This document shows positions 36,142-44,933 of a stretch of 64,000 nucleotides of DNA, piece after piece. Made by a program: the position numbers and the translations under genes. The notes below the pieces were generated by a model. The model did no database searches. It was not told the DNA's origin and saw only the letters and a program-made list of their open reading frames with translations. This DNA comes from Biformimicrobium ophioploci (GTDB lineage Bacteria > Pseudomonadota > Gammaproteobacteria > Pseudomonadales > Cellvibrionaceae), in the NCBI RefSeq assembly GCF_030270605.1, contig NZ_BSYJ01000001.1, forward strand, positions 620,001 through 684,000, in the 5' to 3' direction. Position 1 is the first letter of the stretch; every line of letters begins with the position of its first letter.

Positions 36142-37269
36142 ATGCACAGAGTTTTGATATTTCCGTTGCTGCTGGCGAGCCTGTTGCTGGGCACGCCGGC
36201 AATGGCCGATGACCAGAAACGCCTGGAGGCCGTGCAAAAGAACATTGCATTGCTGAAGAAAGAACTCAGCGAGGTGAAGACCGAGCGCCAGAAATTACTG
36301 GCCGCGCTCGAGCGCAACGAAGTGGACATCGGCACCCTGAGCGAGCGGGTCGACAAGATCAAGAAAGACCTGAAGACGCGGCAGGATAAACTCAAGAAGC
36401 TGCACCAGGAAAAGAAAACGCTGGAGACGGGCCAGCGAAGTATGCAGGGGCAGGTGGAAAGGGAAATCGCCACCGCCTACCAGATGGGCCGGCAGGAGCA
36501 ACTCAAACTCCTGCTCAACCAGCAAGACCCGCAACAGGTCGCCCGCCTCCTCCGCTACCACGATTACCTCCTCTCCGCCCGCAGCCAGACCCTCACCGCC
36601 TATAGCGAAAACCTCGAATCCCTGGAACGGGTGCGCCTGGATATCGAGGCGGAGACCAGCGCACTGCGACGCGAGCGCGACCAGCTCGCCAGTCGCCAGC
36701 AGGATTTACGCGCGCGCCAGCAGGACCGGCGCCAGACCCTGGATGCACTGGCGAAGAAACTCGGCAGCCGCAGTGAGCAATTGCAGCGCCTGCAGGCAGA
36801 CCGGCAACGGCTGCAGAAAATACTCGACAGCGTCAGCGACGCGCTGGCCTCGCTGGTAAGCCCGCAGGACGGTGCCAGCTTCAAGAGCCGGCGCGGCAAG
36901 ATGGCGTGGCCGGTCAAGGGGCGCCGCGGCAATGCATTTGGCAGCCGCCGTGACAGCGGGCTGGACTGGCAGGGCATCAACATCCGCGCCAGTGAGGGCA
37001 CCGCAGTGCGCGCCATCCACCGCGGGCGCGTGGTGTTTTCCGATTACCTGCGCAACCTGGGCCTGCTGATTATCCTCGACCACGGCGACGGCTACATGAG
37101 CCTGTACGGCCACAACCAGGCGCTGTCCCGTGAGCTGGGCGACTGGGTAGAAGCGGGCGACACCATCGCCCGCGTCGGCAACAGTGGCGGCCACGATCGT
37201 CACGGTGTTTACTTTGAGATACGCCGTCACGGCAAGCCGGTCGACCCGATGAGCTGGTGTCGCGGCTGA
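36142..37269 (+). CDS. envC: Murein hydrolase activator EnvC
   Basis: 375 residues. A signal peptide (1-22, GTPAMADD), a long coiled coil rich in K/E/R/Q (about 25-245) and a C-terminal LytM/M23 domain. The domain keeps the YGHNQAL and VGNSGG motifs, but the first zinc ligand His is missing (GSRRDSGLDWQGINI). It is therefore a degenerate, non-catalytic LytM domain, as expected for EnvC. In E. coli, EnvC is recruited by FtsEX to the septum and activates the amidases AmiA/AmiB for daughter-cell separation. 35 bases after gpmI; the S41 peptidase follows. Confidence 0.93.
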   Translation: MHRVLIFPLLLASLLLGTPAMADDQKRLEAVQKNIALLKKELSEVKTERQKLLAALERNEVDIGTLSERVDKIKKDLKTRQDKLKKLHQEKKTLETGQRSMQGQVEREIATAYQMGRQEQLKLLLNQQDPQQVARLLRYHDYLLSARSQTLTAYSENLESLERVRLDIEAETSALRRERDQLASRQQDLRARQQDRRQTLDALAKKLGSRSEQLQRLQADRQRLQKILDSVSDALASLVSPQDGASFKSRRGKMAWPVKGRRGNAFGSRRDSGLDWQGINIRASEGTAVRAIHRGRVVFSDYLRNLGLLIILDHGDGYMSLYGHNQALSRELGDWVEAGDTIARVGNSGGHDRHGVYFEIRRHGKPVDPMSWCRG

Positions 37270-37399
37270 CAGCGAACCGTGTCGCAGTTGGAATTGCGCG
37301 TCGCGCGCGCCGGGTAATCCGGCGCCATTTTCAGCAGGCGGGGGGAGCCTCGGGTCTACACTTCTAATCTGAAGGGAAGTCAGGGCCGAGGAAATCTCC

Positions 37400-38782
37400 A
37401 TGCAAATCCCCCGCAAGTTAAAGCGCCTGTGTGTCGGTGTCATTGGCGCAACAGCGCTGGCGACCCTGCCGGTAATGGGTCTGGCTGAAGCCGGATCGGA
37501 GCAGGCTGAAAATCCGGAGGCGCGCCTGCCACTGGAAGACCTGCGCACCTTTGCCAAGGTGTTCGAGCAGATCCGCCGCGGCTACGTCAATGAAATCGAC
37601 GACCGCACACTGCTCGAGCATGCCATCCGCGGCATGTTGCAGGGCCTCGATCCCCACTCCGCCTACCTCGACAGCAGCTCCTTCTCCGACCTGCAGGAAA
37701 ACACCACCGGTGAGTTCACCGGCCTGGGGGTGGAGATTGCCGTGGGCCGCGGCCACATCACCGTGGTCACGCCGATGGACGGCACCCCGGCCGCACGTGC
37801 CGGCCTGCAGGCGGGTGACGTGATCCTGCGCCTTGCGGGTGAGTCCATGCGCGGCGCCACGCTGGACAAGGCGATCAAGAACATGCGCGGCCCGGTGGGC
37901 ACCAGCGTCAACATGACCATTGCGCGCGAAGGCATCGAACAGCCGTTCGAAGTCACCGTGCGGCGCGACCGCGTGCGGGTGCCGAGTGTGCGTGCGCAGA
38001 TGCTGGAGCCCGGTTTCGGTTACGTGCGCATCGGCCAGTTCCAGATGGAAACCGGCCCTGATGTCATCAAGTCTGTCACCGACCTGCAGCAGCGCAATGA
38101 CCTGAAGGGTCTGGTGCTGGACCTGCGCAACAATCCCGGCGGTGTGTTGCAGGCCTCCGTGGATGTGGTGGATGCATTCCTGGAGAAAGGATTGGTGGTC
38201 TATACCGAGGGCCGCGATGACACGTCCGAATTCAGCGCGTCCGCGCAGCCGGGCGACATCATCAACGGCGTTCCGATCGTGGTGCTGATCAATGAGGGTT
38301 CCGCGTCGGCTTCGGAAATTGTCGCCGGCGCATTACAGGACCATCGCCGCGCCGTGGTGATGGGTACTGACAGCTTCGGCAAGGGTTCGGTACAGACGGT
38401 AATCCCGATCAGTAATGAGCGCGCCATCAAACTGACCACTGCGCTGTATTACACACCCAGTGGACGCTCGATTCAGGCCCAGGGCATCACCCCGGATATC
38501 GTGGTTGAGCGCGCGAAAGTGGAAACGCTGCAGGCGCGCCGCCGCACCACCGAGGCGGACCTGGCCGGACACCTGGCTAACGGTAACGGCGGTGCAGAGA
38601 ACAATGCCGCTGCGCGGGAAGAAGCCAGTGATGATGGCGTGGAGGCTTGGCAGTCCCGCGACAATCAGGTGTTCGAGGCGTTGAGCCTGCTCAAGGGGCT
38701 GCAGATACTGTCGGCGAACTCAGTACAGAACAGTGCCGCCGGGAGTGTCGGCACGGACAAGGCTGCGGTGCTGGATCGCTAG
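37400..38782 (+). CDS. ctpA: S41 family carboxyl-terminal processing peptidase
   Basis: 460 residues. A signal peptide (about 1-29), a cap and PDZ domain (about 95-175; FTGLGVEIAVGRGHITVVTP) and the S41 core. The catalytic Ser is in NEGSASASEIVAGAL and the Lys in DSFGKGSVQTV. It degrades or trims periplasmic proteins at their C-termini. The order gpmI-envC-ctpA is common in gammaproteobacteria and links it to cell-wall hydrolase control. The C-terminal ~100 residues are low-complexity and probably flexible. Confidence 0.95.
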   Translation: MQIPRKLKRLCVGVIGATALATLPVMGLAEAGSEQAENPEARLPLEDLRTFAKVFEQIRRGYVNEIDDRTLLEHAIRGMLQGLDPHSAYLDSSSFSDLQENTTGEFTGLGVEIAVGRGHITVVTPMDGTPAARAGLQAGDVILRLAGESMRGATLDKAIKNMRGPVGTSVNMTIAREGIEQPFEVTVRRDRVRVPSVRAQMLEPGFGYVRIGQFQMETGPDVIKSVTDLQQRNDLKGLVLDLRNNPGGVLQASVDVVDAFLEKGLVVYTEGRDDTSEFSASAQPGDIINGVPIVVLINEGSASASEIVAGALQDHRRAVVMGTDSFGKGSVQTVIPISNERAIKLTTALYYTPSGRSIQAQGITPDIVVERAKVETLQARRRTTEADLAGHLANGNGGAENNAAAREEASDDGVEAWQSRDNQVFEALSLLKGLQILSANSVQNSAAGSVGTDKAAVLDR

Positions 38783-38855
38783 CTAGCGCCCCCAACCAAA
38801 CTATTTCAGCTCCCACTCTGGCTGCAACACAGTTGTGTCGAGCTGAAAATTTCTA

Positions 38856-39827
38856 CTATCTAACAATCCAGGTAGGTTTTGGACCTTTTCTGTTTGTATA
38901 GATGGTTCCGACAGAACCATTGATCATCTGGGATCTAGTCAATTGCAGATGATTTCTCAATGCGTGAGTAGCCTCGATACCGGTGCAATGCGCGCCGATG
39001 AAGTGTTCTATTCCTACACCTTCTAACTCTCTCGCTGTCCATTGTAGTTGGTTGTCATCTTTGTCAAGTAAATGGAACCCACCGATTGCGGCCTTAAGCT
39101 GAGGCGACTTTGTTACGGATGCTGAATGCTTGATTATGTTGACCAGCCCTGCGTGACCGCAGCCAGAGACCACGATGGTTCCGTCGGCCGTCTGAATATA
39201 GAGAGATAAGCTTTCCGGGACAGTGTCGACGTTCCATTGATTGTTAATTCTTACCTGAAACTTTTCATCTCGGCCATAGTTCTGCTCGTTAGTCACTCTC
39301 GGTACCGGTCCGCTAATCCACACCCCGGGAAAAATCTCTTTTTCCTTATCGTATACGAAGACCTGGCCACCTGATTGCTCATACAGTTTTCTTTCCTGAA
39401 TCATCTGATTGAGCTGCGCGGGCTCCCCTTTATACTTCCTTTTGCTAAAAAGGTGCTTGTTCACGTGCAGGCGTGAAAGCGCATCGGGGTTTCGAGGGGC
39501 GAGTTGGTTGCGAAGGTGCAGGAGGCCGCCGGTATGGTCATCGTGAAAGTGACTGAGAACGACATCAGTCACATCGGAAAGGTCTAACCCCAGCGCTTTT
39601 GAATTCTCCCAGACTGTTTTTCTGGTGCGGCCGGTATCGAATAGCAGCTTCTGGCCGTCCACCTCTACCAGCGCGGAAAACCCCCATTCGCCAAGGAGTG
39701 GCCTATCAGGGGTTCCGTAGTCTGCAATCATGGTTGATAGGAGGGTGATCTTTACATCTTCCGCCTGCTTGGCAGCAGCATAGGAAAATAGGCCAAAAAA
39801 ACTAACAGCAAAGATTATGAGTCTCAT
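38856..39827 (-). CDS. Exported MBL-fold metallohydrolase
   Basis: 323 residues with a signal peptide (MRLIIFAVSFFGLFSYAAA). The zinc motif LSHFHDDHTGGL and later ligands in VSGCGHAGLVN and FIGAHCTG identify a metallo-beta-lactamase fold. It resembles the subgroup annotated near methanopterin synthesis (ribofuranosylaminobenzene phosphate synthase-like), but the export signal argues for another substrate. The C+G content is lower than in the neighbouring genes. It converges with ctpA. Substrate unknown. Confidence 0.85.
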   Translation of the reverse strand: MRLIIFAVSFFGLFSYAAAKQAEDVKITLLSTMIADYGTPDRPLLGEWGFSALVEVDGQKLLFDTGRTRKTVWENSKALGLDLSDVTDVVLSHFHDDHTGGLLHLRNQLAPRNPDALSRLHVNKHLFSKRKYKGEPAQLNQMIQERKLYEQSGGQVFVYDKEKEIFPGVWISGPVPRVTNEQNYGRDEKFQVRINNQWNVDTVPESLSLYIQTADGTIVVSGCGHAGLVNIIKHSASVTKSPQLKAAIGGFHLLDKDDNQLQWTARELEGVGIEHFIGAHCTGIEATHALRNHLQLTRSQMINGSVGTIYTNRKGPKPTWIVR

Positions 39828-39847
39828 TGGGTTACCTTTTGGCGCTA

Positions 39848-39985
39848 TTATTCATGATGTTGCGCAACTTGTTTCGCGCCCAGTTTTAGGAGTCGTGCAG
39901 CGTCGTTATAAAAAATCTCGCGTTTCTGGTTTTCGCTAAAGACGTCGACCGCCTCGATCACCGCGAAACGGTCCGCCCTAACATT
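39848..39985 (-). pseudogene. C-terminal remnant of an amidohydrolase-2 family gene
   Basis: In a frame different from the adjacent DUF418 gene, the minus strand reads VFSENQKREIFYNDAARLLKL and ends at TAA (39848-39850). Ending with 'sEnqkreIfydNAarll' is characteristic of amidohydrolase (DUF/TIM-barrel, Amidohydro_2) proteins. Only about 45 residues survive; the rest of the gene is missing and the DUF418 gene begins its 3' end there. I infer a deletion that joined two genes. Confidence 0.5.
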
Positions 39986-39990
39986 TTGGC

Positions 39991-41319
39991 TCAGGCGTTG
40001 TCTGGCAGTGCTGGCGCGCTTGTCGTCTGTGCGCGTCGCATAGGCTGGCGTTGCCAGTAGGTGAGGGAACGCCACAGCCACTCGAAGGGCCCGAAACGGA
40101 AATACTGCAGCCACAGGCGGCTCCAGATGATTTGTACCACCCAGATGGCGAAGACAAAAAAGTAAAGCTGGTAGCCGAAATATTTGCCGAACAGGCCCGC
40201 GCCAAAACCGTAGAAAACCAGCGCACAGATGATCGACTGGGTCAGGTAATTCGTGAGGGCCATCTGCCCGACATATTGCATGCTGCGCGCGAAGCCGCGC
40301 AGTAGTCCGGATTTGCAAAACAGGATGATCAGGCACATGTGGCCAAGCGTCAGCAGTACACGGCAAATTTCATAGGTGATGCCTGAAGACTCCCACACGA
40401 TCGGGTCGAAGTCACTGCTGTATACCCGCCACACGGCGATTGCAGCCATGGGTATGGCGATGCCGTAGCAGATAGCCATTCCCCTGAGATAGAAGCCGGC
40501 AGCGCGCTGGCCGGTGATGATACCGGCTTTAAATAAAACCATGCCAAGCGTCATCATCAGGATGACATCCCAGAACCAGTACTCGAACAGGAAGAAACCG
40601 TTTTTCCAGAAAGGTGCCGCGGCGTCTGAGAGGAAAATATCGCCGAGGCCGCCCTGCATTGTTTCAAGATGTTCCTGCACGACCTTGTCGTCGTAAGCGG
40701 TTGGCCGCTTTTCCCAGCCCTCAATCGCGGACTCCTGCTCTTCCGATAGTTCCTGACTCGCATTCTTGACCGTCAGTGCCGCCTCATAGTCGGCTTTTTG
40801 CTCGATGCGCTCCTGCCAACCCAGGTAAATGACCGAGGTCATGCCAATCAGAATGATCAGGGAGAAGGCAATGAGGTGGCGCGATGGGACGTTTCTGAGC
40901 GGGAATAGCAGCAGCGCGGCGAGCGCATAGGGCACAAGTATGTCGCCACTCCACATGAACAGGAAGGCATTCACCAGACCGAACACCAGCAGCCACAGGT
41001 TGCGCCGGAAATAGATGTCCGCAGCGAGCGGGCCGCGCTGGCCGGATTCCATCCGGCTGGTCAGGAGTATGATCCCGGCACCAAACAGCAAGCTAAACAG
41101 GCCGCGCTGCGTTCCCGAGAAGAAGCCGTCAATCACCAGCCAGGTTTCCGGCCAGGCGCCCGGCTGCCCGGCAGTAATACCTGGGTTCCACCAGACATGG
41201 TAGGGCTGTGCGAAAACGACGATATTCATCAGCAATATGCCGAATACTGCAAAGCCGCGCAGGATATCGAGGGTGTCGATCCGGTTGTTGTCGGAAACCG
41301 GGGATGGCAATACGGTCAT
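39991..41319 (-). CDS. DUF418 family multi-pass membrane protein
   Basis: 442 residues with about nine hydrophobic segments. The N-terminal motif NRIDTLDILRGFAVFGILLMN is typical of the DUF418/YeiB acyltransferase-like membrane group, and the C-terminal half has the DUF418 domain (GQMALTNYLTQSIICALVFYG). A long hydrophilic loop lies at about residues 175-235. Related proteins resemble OafA-type acyltransferases; the substrate is unknown. GGAGGAG precedes the ATG. It is alone between an amidohydrolase remnant and the his operon. Confidence 0.9.
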   Translation of the reverse strand: MTVLPSPVSDNNRIDTLDILRGFAVFGILLMNIVVFAQPYHVWWNPGITAGQPGAWPETWLVIDGFFSGTQRGLFSLLFGAGIILLTSRMESGQRGPLAADIYFRRNLWLLVFGLVNAFLFMWSGDILVPYALAALLLFPLRNVPSRHLIAFSLIILIGMTSVIYLGWQERIEQKADYEAALTVKNASQELSEEQESAIEGWEKRPTAYDDKVVQEHLETMQGGLGDIFLSDAAAPFWKNGFFLFEYWFWDVILMMTLGMVLFKAGIITGQRAAGFYLRGMAICYGIAIPMAAIAVWRVYSSDFDPIVWESSGITYEICRVLLTLGHMCLIILFCKSGLLRGFARSMQYVGQMALTNYLTQSIICALVFYGFGAGLFGKYFGYQLYFFVFAIWVVQIIWSRLWLQYFRFGPFEWLWRSLTYWQRQPMRRAQTTSAPALPDNA

Positions 41320-41468
41320 GAGCTCCTCCTGAGGATGCCCGTAACCCTAAACTGCAGGGAATGTCTGAAAGGGGTGTGTTGAACGGGTTATGAAAAGCGC
41401 TTTCGCAACCCGCGTCAATCACAGGCCATTACAGCTACCTCTTGTTGCAACCCCTGTCACAAAAGCAG

Positions 41469-42230
41469 TCACAACCGCACTTCAATACCACGCGCCTGCA
41501 TATGGCGCTTGGCCTCTTCCACGCTGTACTCGCCGAAGTGGAAGATACTGGCGGCGAGTACCGCATCCGCACCGCCTTCACTCACCCCTTCCGCCAGGTG
41601 ATCCAGGTTGCCGACACCGCCGGAGGCGATCACCGGTACCGGCACTGCGTCGCTGATGGCGCGGGTTAACACCAGGTCGAAGCCGTTCTTGGTGCCGTCG
41701 CGGTCCATGCTGGTCAGCAGGATTTCACCAGCGCCCAGCTCGCACATTTTCCTGGCCCACTCGACCGCATCGATGCCGGTCGGCTTGCGCCCGCCGTGGA
41801 TAAAGATCTCCCACTTGCCCTCGCCTACCTGCTTGGCGTCGATGGCAACCACAATGCACTGGGCTCCGAAACGCTCCGACGCGGCGCGCACGAAATCCGG
41901 GTTCTTCACCGCAGCGGAATTAATCGCCACCTTGTCCGCACCCGCATTGAGCAGAGTGCGGATATCTTCCAGCGTGCGCACGCCGCCGCCGACGGTCAGC
42001 GGGATAAACACCTGCGCCGCAATCTGTTCCACCGTGTGTGCGGTGGTGTCGCGGTCTTCGTGGGTGGCGGTGATGTCGAGGAAGGTGATTTCATCGGCGC
42101 CGGCATCGTTGTAGCGCTTGGCGATTTCCACCGGGTCGCCCGCGTCGCGGATGCCGACAAAATTCACGCCTTTGACGACGCGGCCGTTGTCCACGTCGAG
42201 GCAGGGAATGATGCGTTTGGCCAGGGTCAT
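41469..42230 (-). CDS. hisF: Imidazole glycerol phosphate synthase, cyclase subunit
   Basis: 253 residues, a TIM barrel. With HisH it converts PRFAR to imidazole glycerol phosphate and AICAR. Catalytic Asp11 is in [15 protein letters not shown] and the second Asp in [14 protein letters not shown]. Phosphate-binding motifs [11 protein letters not shown] and [11 protein letters not shown] are present. Last gene of a minus-strand his cluster hisB-hisH-hisA-hisF. Confidence 0.97.
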   Translation of the reverse strand: MTLAKRIIPCLDVDNGRVVKGVNFVGIRDAGDPVEIAKRYNDAGADEITFLDITATHEDRDTTAHTVEQIAAQVFIPLTVGGGVRTLEDIRTLLNAGADKVAINSAAVKNPDFVRAASERFGAQCIVVAIDAKQVGEGKWEIFIHGGRKPTGIDAVEWARKMCELGAGEILLTSMDRDGTKNGFDLVLTRAISDAVPVPVIASGGVGNLDHLAEGVSEGGADAVLAASIFHFGEYSVEEAKRHMQARGIEVRL

Positions 42231-42263
42231 GCGCGTTTCTCGCTTGCCAGTGTCTTCAGGGAA

Positions 42264-43001
42264 TTATTGTGTTGCGGCGTCACACAGACGCTGCGCTTCG
42301 GCCAGGTCCAGCGTGCCTTCGTAGATGGCGCGGCCGGTGATGGCGCCCTCGATACCCGGGTGGCCGGCGGCCAGCAGGCGCTCGACATCACCGAGGTCGG
42401 TCACACCGCCGGAAGCGATCACCGGGATCGGTGAGGCCTCTGCCATTTCCACCGTGGCCGGGATATTGACGCCCTGCATCATGCCGTCGCGGGCGATATC
42501 GGTATAGACGATGCTGCTGACACCGCAGTCGGCAAAACGTTTGGCCAGTTCGGTGGCGCGCTGCTCGGACACTTCCGCCCAGCCCTCTGTTGCCACCAGG
42601 CCGTCGCGCGCGTCGAGGCCGACAATGATGTGGCCCTCGAATTCACGGCAGGCCTCTTCCACCAGCTTCGGGTTCTTTACCGCAGCGGTGCCGATGATGG
42701 TCCACTGCACGCCGGCATCGAGGTAGGCCTCGATGGTGTGCAGGTCGCGGATGCCACCGCCGATCTGGATTGGCAGGCCGGCGAATTCCTTGGCGATTGC
42801 ATGTACGGCGCCGTGGTTGACCGGCTTGCCGGCAAAGGCACCGTTCAGGTCCACCAGATGCAGGCGTTTGCAGCCGGCATCGACCCACACCTTTGCAGTG
42901 GCAACCGGGTCTTCCGAAAATACGGTGGCGTCTTCCATTTCACCCTGGCGCAGGCGCACGCACTGGCCGTCCTTGAGGTCAATCGCGGGAATGATAATCA
43001 C
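42264..43001 (-). CDS. hisA: ProFAR isomerase HisA
   Basis: 245 residues, a TIM barrel. Isomerises ProFAR to PRFAR, fourth step of histidine synthesis. The start [20 protein letters not shown] uses GTG at 43001 with AAGGA 7 bases upstream. The catalytic Asp is in PAIDLKDG and a second in [12 protein letters not shown]-like; phosphate loops [10 protein letters not shown] and [10 protein letters not shown] are seen. Between hisH and hisF in the cluster. Confidence 0.97.
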   Translation of the reverse strand: MIIIPAIDLKDGQCVRLRQGEMEDATVFSEDPVATAKVWVDAGCKRLHLVDLNGAFAGKPVNHGAVHAIAKEFAGLPIQIGGGIRDLHTIEAYLDAGVQWTIIGTAAVKNPKLVEEACREFEGHIIVGLDARDGLVATEGWAEVSEQRATELAKRFADCGVSSIVYTDIARDGMMQGVNIPATVEMAEASPIPVIASGGVTDLGDVERLLAAGHPGIEGAITGRAIYEGTLDLAEAQRLCDAATQ

Positions 43002-43030
43002 AGCAAAATCCTTATCGGGAGTGGGCAGCC

Positions 43031-43675
43031 TCAGGGCTGCCAGTTCACAAAATTCCTGAGCAGTTGCAGGCCGGCGTCGCCACTTTTTTCCGGGTGGAAC
43101 TGGCACGCAAACAGGTTTTTATCGGCCACGGCCGCCGCCAGTTGCACACCGTAACCGGTGGTGCCGCAGGCGTTGGGGTTACCTTCTGCCGGCACATAGT
43201 AGGAGTGCACGAAGTAAAAGCGGCTGCCGTCCTCGATGCCCTGCCACAGCGGGTGAGCCTGGTGTTGTTGCACCCGGTTCCAGCCCATGTGCGGCACCTT
43301 GAGGTTGTGGCCGTCCGGGCCCGGCAGCTCGCCAAAGTGCAGTACCGGTTGCGGGAAGATATTGAGGCAGTCGACGCCGCCGTTTTCCTCGCTGTGGTGC
43401 ATCAGGATCTGCATGCCGACACAGATGCCGAGCACCGGCAGGCCGGCCTCGAGGGCATCGCGCAGCAGTGGCGCAAAGCCGGCATTTTCAAAACCTGCCA
43501 TGCAGTCGCGCATGGCGCCCACGCCGGGCACGATCAGGCGGTCGGCACCTTCACATTCGGATGGGTGCTGTACAAGGCGCACGTCGGCGTCCGGCGCCAC
43601 CAGGTGCAGGGCGCTGGCCACGGAGTGCAGGTTGCCCATGCCGTAGTCGAGAATTGCGATGGTTTGTTTTTGCAT
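43031..43675 (-). CDS. hisH: Imidazole glycerol phosphate synthase, glutaminase subunit
   Basis: 214 residues, class I glutamine amidotransferase. It releases ammonia for HisF. The oxyanion/nucleophile motif LGICVGMQ has the catalytic Cys, and CQFHPEKSG carries the His and Glu. The start [15 protein letters not shown] at 43675 is standard; an extension to 43726 is not needed. 113 bases after hisB in the same direction. Confidence 0.97.
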   Translation of the reverse strand: MQKQTIAILDYGMGNLHSVASALHLVAPDADVRLVQHPSECEGADRLIVPGVGAMRDCMAGFENAGFAPLLRDALEAGLPVLGICVGMQILMHHSEENGGVDCLNIFPQPVLHFGELPGPDGHNLKVPHMGWNRVQQHQAHPLWQGIEDGSRFYFVHSYYVPAEGNPNACGTTGYGVQLAAAVADKNLFACQFHPEKSGDAGLQLLRNFVNWQP

Positions 43676-43787
43676 CTTTCCTAACTGGTTCAGTCGCGAC
43701 CTGATCGCCGGTACTGCCCGTTGCAAACTGCCTGTTCGGCAAATGTTTGCAAGGCCAGCACACGGCGCGGTCGCTTAAGGCCTGAGC

Positions 43788-44378
43788 TTAAAGCACACCC
43801 TTAGTAGAGGGCATTTCGCCCGCCATCCTCGGATCGAGTTCGAGTGCCATGCGCAGCGCGCGCCCGAACGCCTTGAACACGGTTTCGATCTGGTGGTGCG
43901 CGTTGAAGCCGCGCAGGCAGTCGATGTGAAGCGTGACCTGGGCGTGGTTCACAAAGCCGTTGAAGAACTCGTAGAACAGCTCGGTATCAAAGCTGCCGAT
44001 GCGCTTCTGGGTAAACGGCACATTCATGGTCAGGCCGGGGCGACCGGAGAAGTCGATCACCACGCGCGACAGCGCTTCGTCCAGCGGCACATAGCTGTGG
44101 CCGTAACGGGTCATGCCTTTCTTGTCGCCCACCGCCTGCGCGATGGCGCGGCCGAGGGTGATGCCGATGTCTTCCACGGTGTGGTGGTCGTCGATATGGG
44201 TGTCGCCGCGACAGGTGATATCCAGGTCGATCAGGCCATGGCGCGCGATCTGGTCGAGCATATGCTCGAGGAAGGGCACGCCGGTATCGAACTGGCCCTT
44301 GCCGGTGCCGTCGATGTCGATGGCAACCTTGATCTGGGTCTCGAGTGTATCCCTGGTGACGCTGGCGGTCCTTGGCAA
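43788..44378 (-). CDS. hisB: Imidazoleglycerol-phosphate dehydratase (monofunctional)
   Basis: 196 residues, the size of the stand-alone dehydratase; the fused histidinol phosphatase of E. coli HisB is absent. Metal motifs [11 protein letters not shown] and the second [12 protein letters not shown] are intact. The N-terminus [14 protein letters not shown] is typical. TTG at 44378 is chosen because GAGG lies 8 bases upstream and gives normal length; a frame extension to 44429 is unlikely. First gene of the hisB-H-A-F cluster. Confidence 0.94.
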   Translation of the reverse strand: MPRTASVTRDTLETQIKVAIDIDGTGKGQFDTGVPFLEHMLDQIARHGLIDLDITCRGDTHIDDHHTVEDIGITLGRAIAQAVGDKKGMTRYGHSYVPLDEALSRVVIDFSGRPGLTMNVPFTQKRIGSFDTELFYEFFNGFVNHAQVTLHIDCLRGFNAHHQIETVFKAFGRALRMALELDPRMAGEMPSTKGVL

Positions 44379-44541
44379 AGCGGTTTCCTCACTGCAGTGT
44401 GACGCCCCGGTCTGTGAACGGCGGGGCAATTATGCTGAAAAGGCGGCGATTATAAGACGATTCTGTCGCCAAGGCGAAAACTGTAACACTTGAAACGGCG
44501 GGGGCTAGCGCTCGATGCGCCGGACCGATAGAATCCTGCGG

Positions 44542-44844
44542 ATGAACCGGTCATTTGCCCAAAATCCGCACAGTTTGCGACGTGTCGGCGCTTTCACCAG
44601 CCTGCTGCTGGTGGTGGCGTTGTTGTTCGCACAGCCGCTGTGGGCCGGGCATATTCACCTGGATCACGGCACTGTCCTGGAGCAGTGTGACGACGGCAAC
44701 CTGCATGCGCCGGCGGTCATTGCGTCCACTGAAGCCACTATGCCGGTGCCGGCTGCTCAGCAAGCCACCTCGAGCGCCGAGCGCGCCCACTGCCCTGCGG
44801 CAATCTACGCGGCCACTGCCCGCGGCCCCCCTGTTTCCTGTTAA
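44542..44844 (+). CDS. Small His/Cys-containing exported protein before the metal receptor
   Basis: About 100 residues. MNRSFAQNPH and a hydrophobic stretch (TSLLLVVALLFAQPLWA) form a signal peptide or anchor. The mature part starts GHIHLDHGTVLEQCDDGNLH, with His and Cys spaced like a metal-binding site, and two more Cys near the C-terminus. The frame starts earlier at 44515, but the signal starts at 44542. It sits 90 bases before a TonB receptor with His-rich loops, which suggests a shared role in metal (zinc) handling. Family unrecognised. Confidence 0.65.
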   Translation: MNRSFAQNPHSLRRVGAFTSLLLVVALLFAQPLWAGHIHLDHGTVLEQCDDGNLHAPAVIASTEATMPVPAAQQATSSAERAHCPAAIYAATARGPPVSC

Positions 44845-44933
44845 CACCACTCTATCCATAAAAACCCGAAATTGAATTCGTTGGCATACGGGCAGCGCCC
44901 CGTGTGCGTGTGTGTGAACAGGAATCCCTGATA

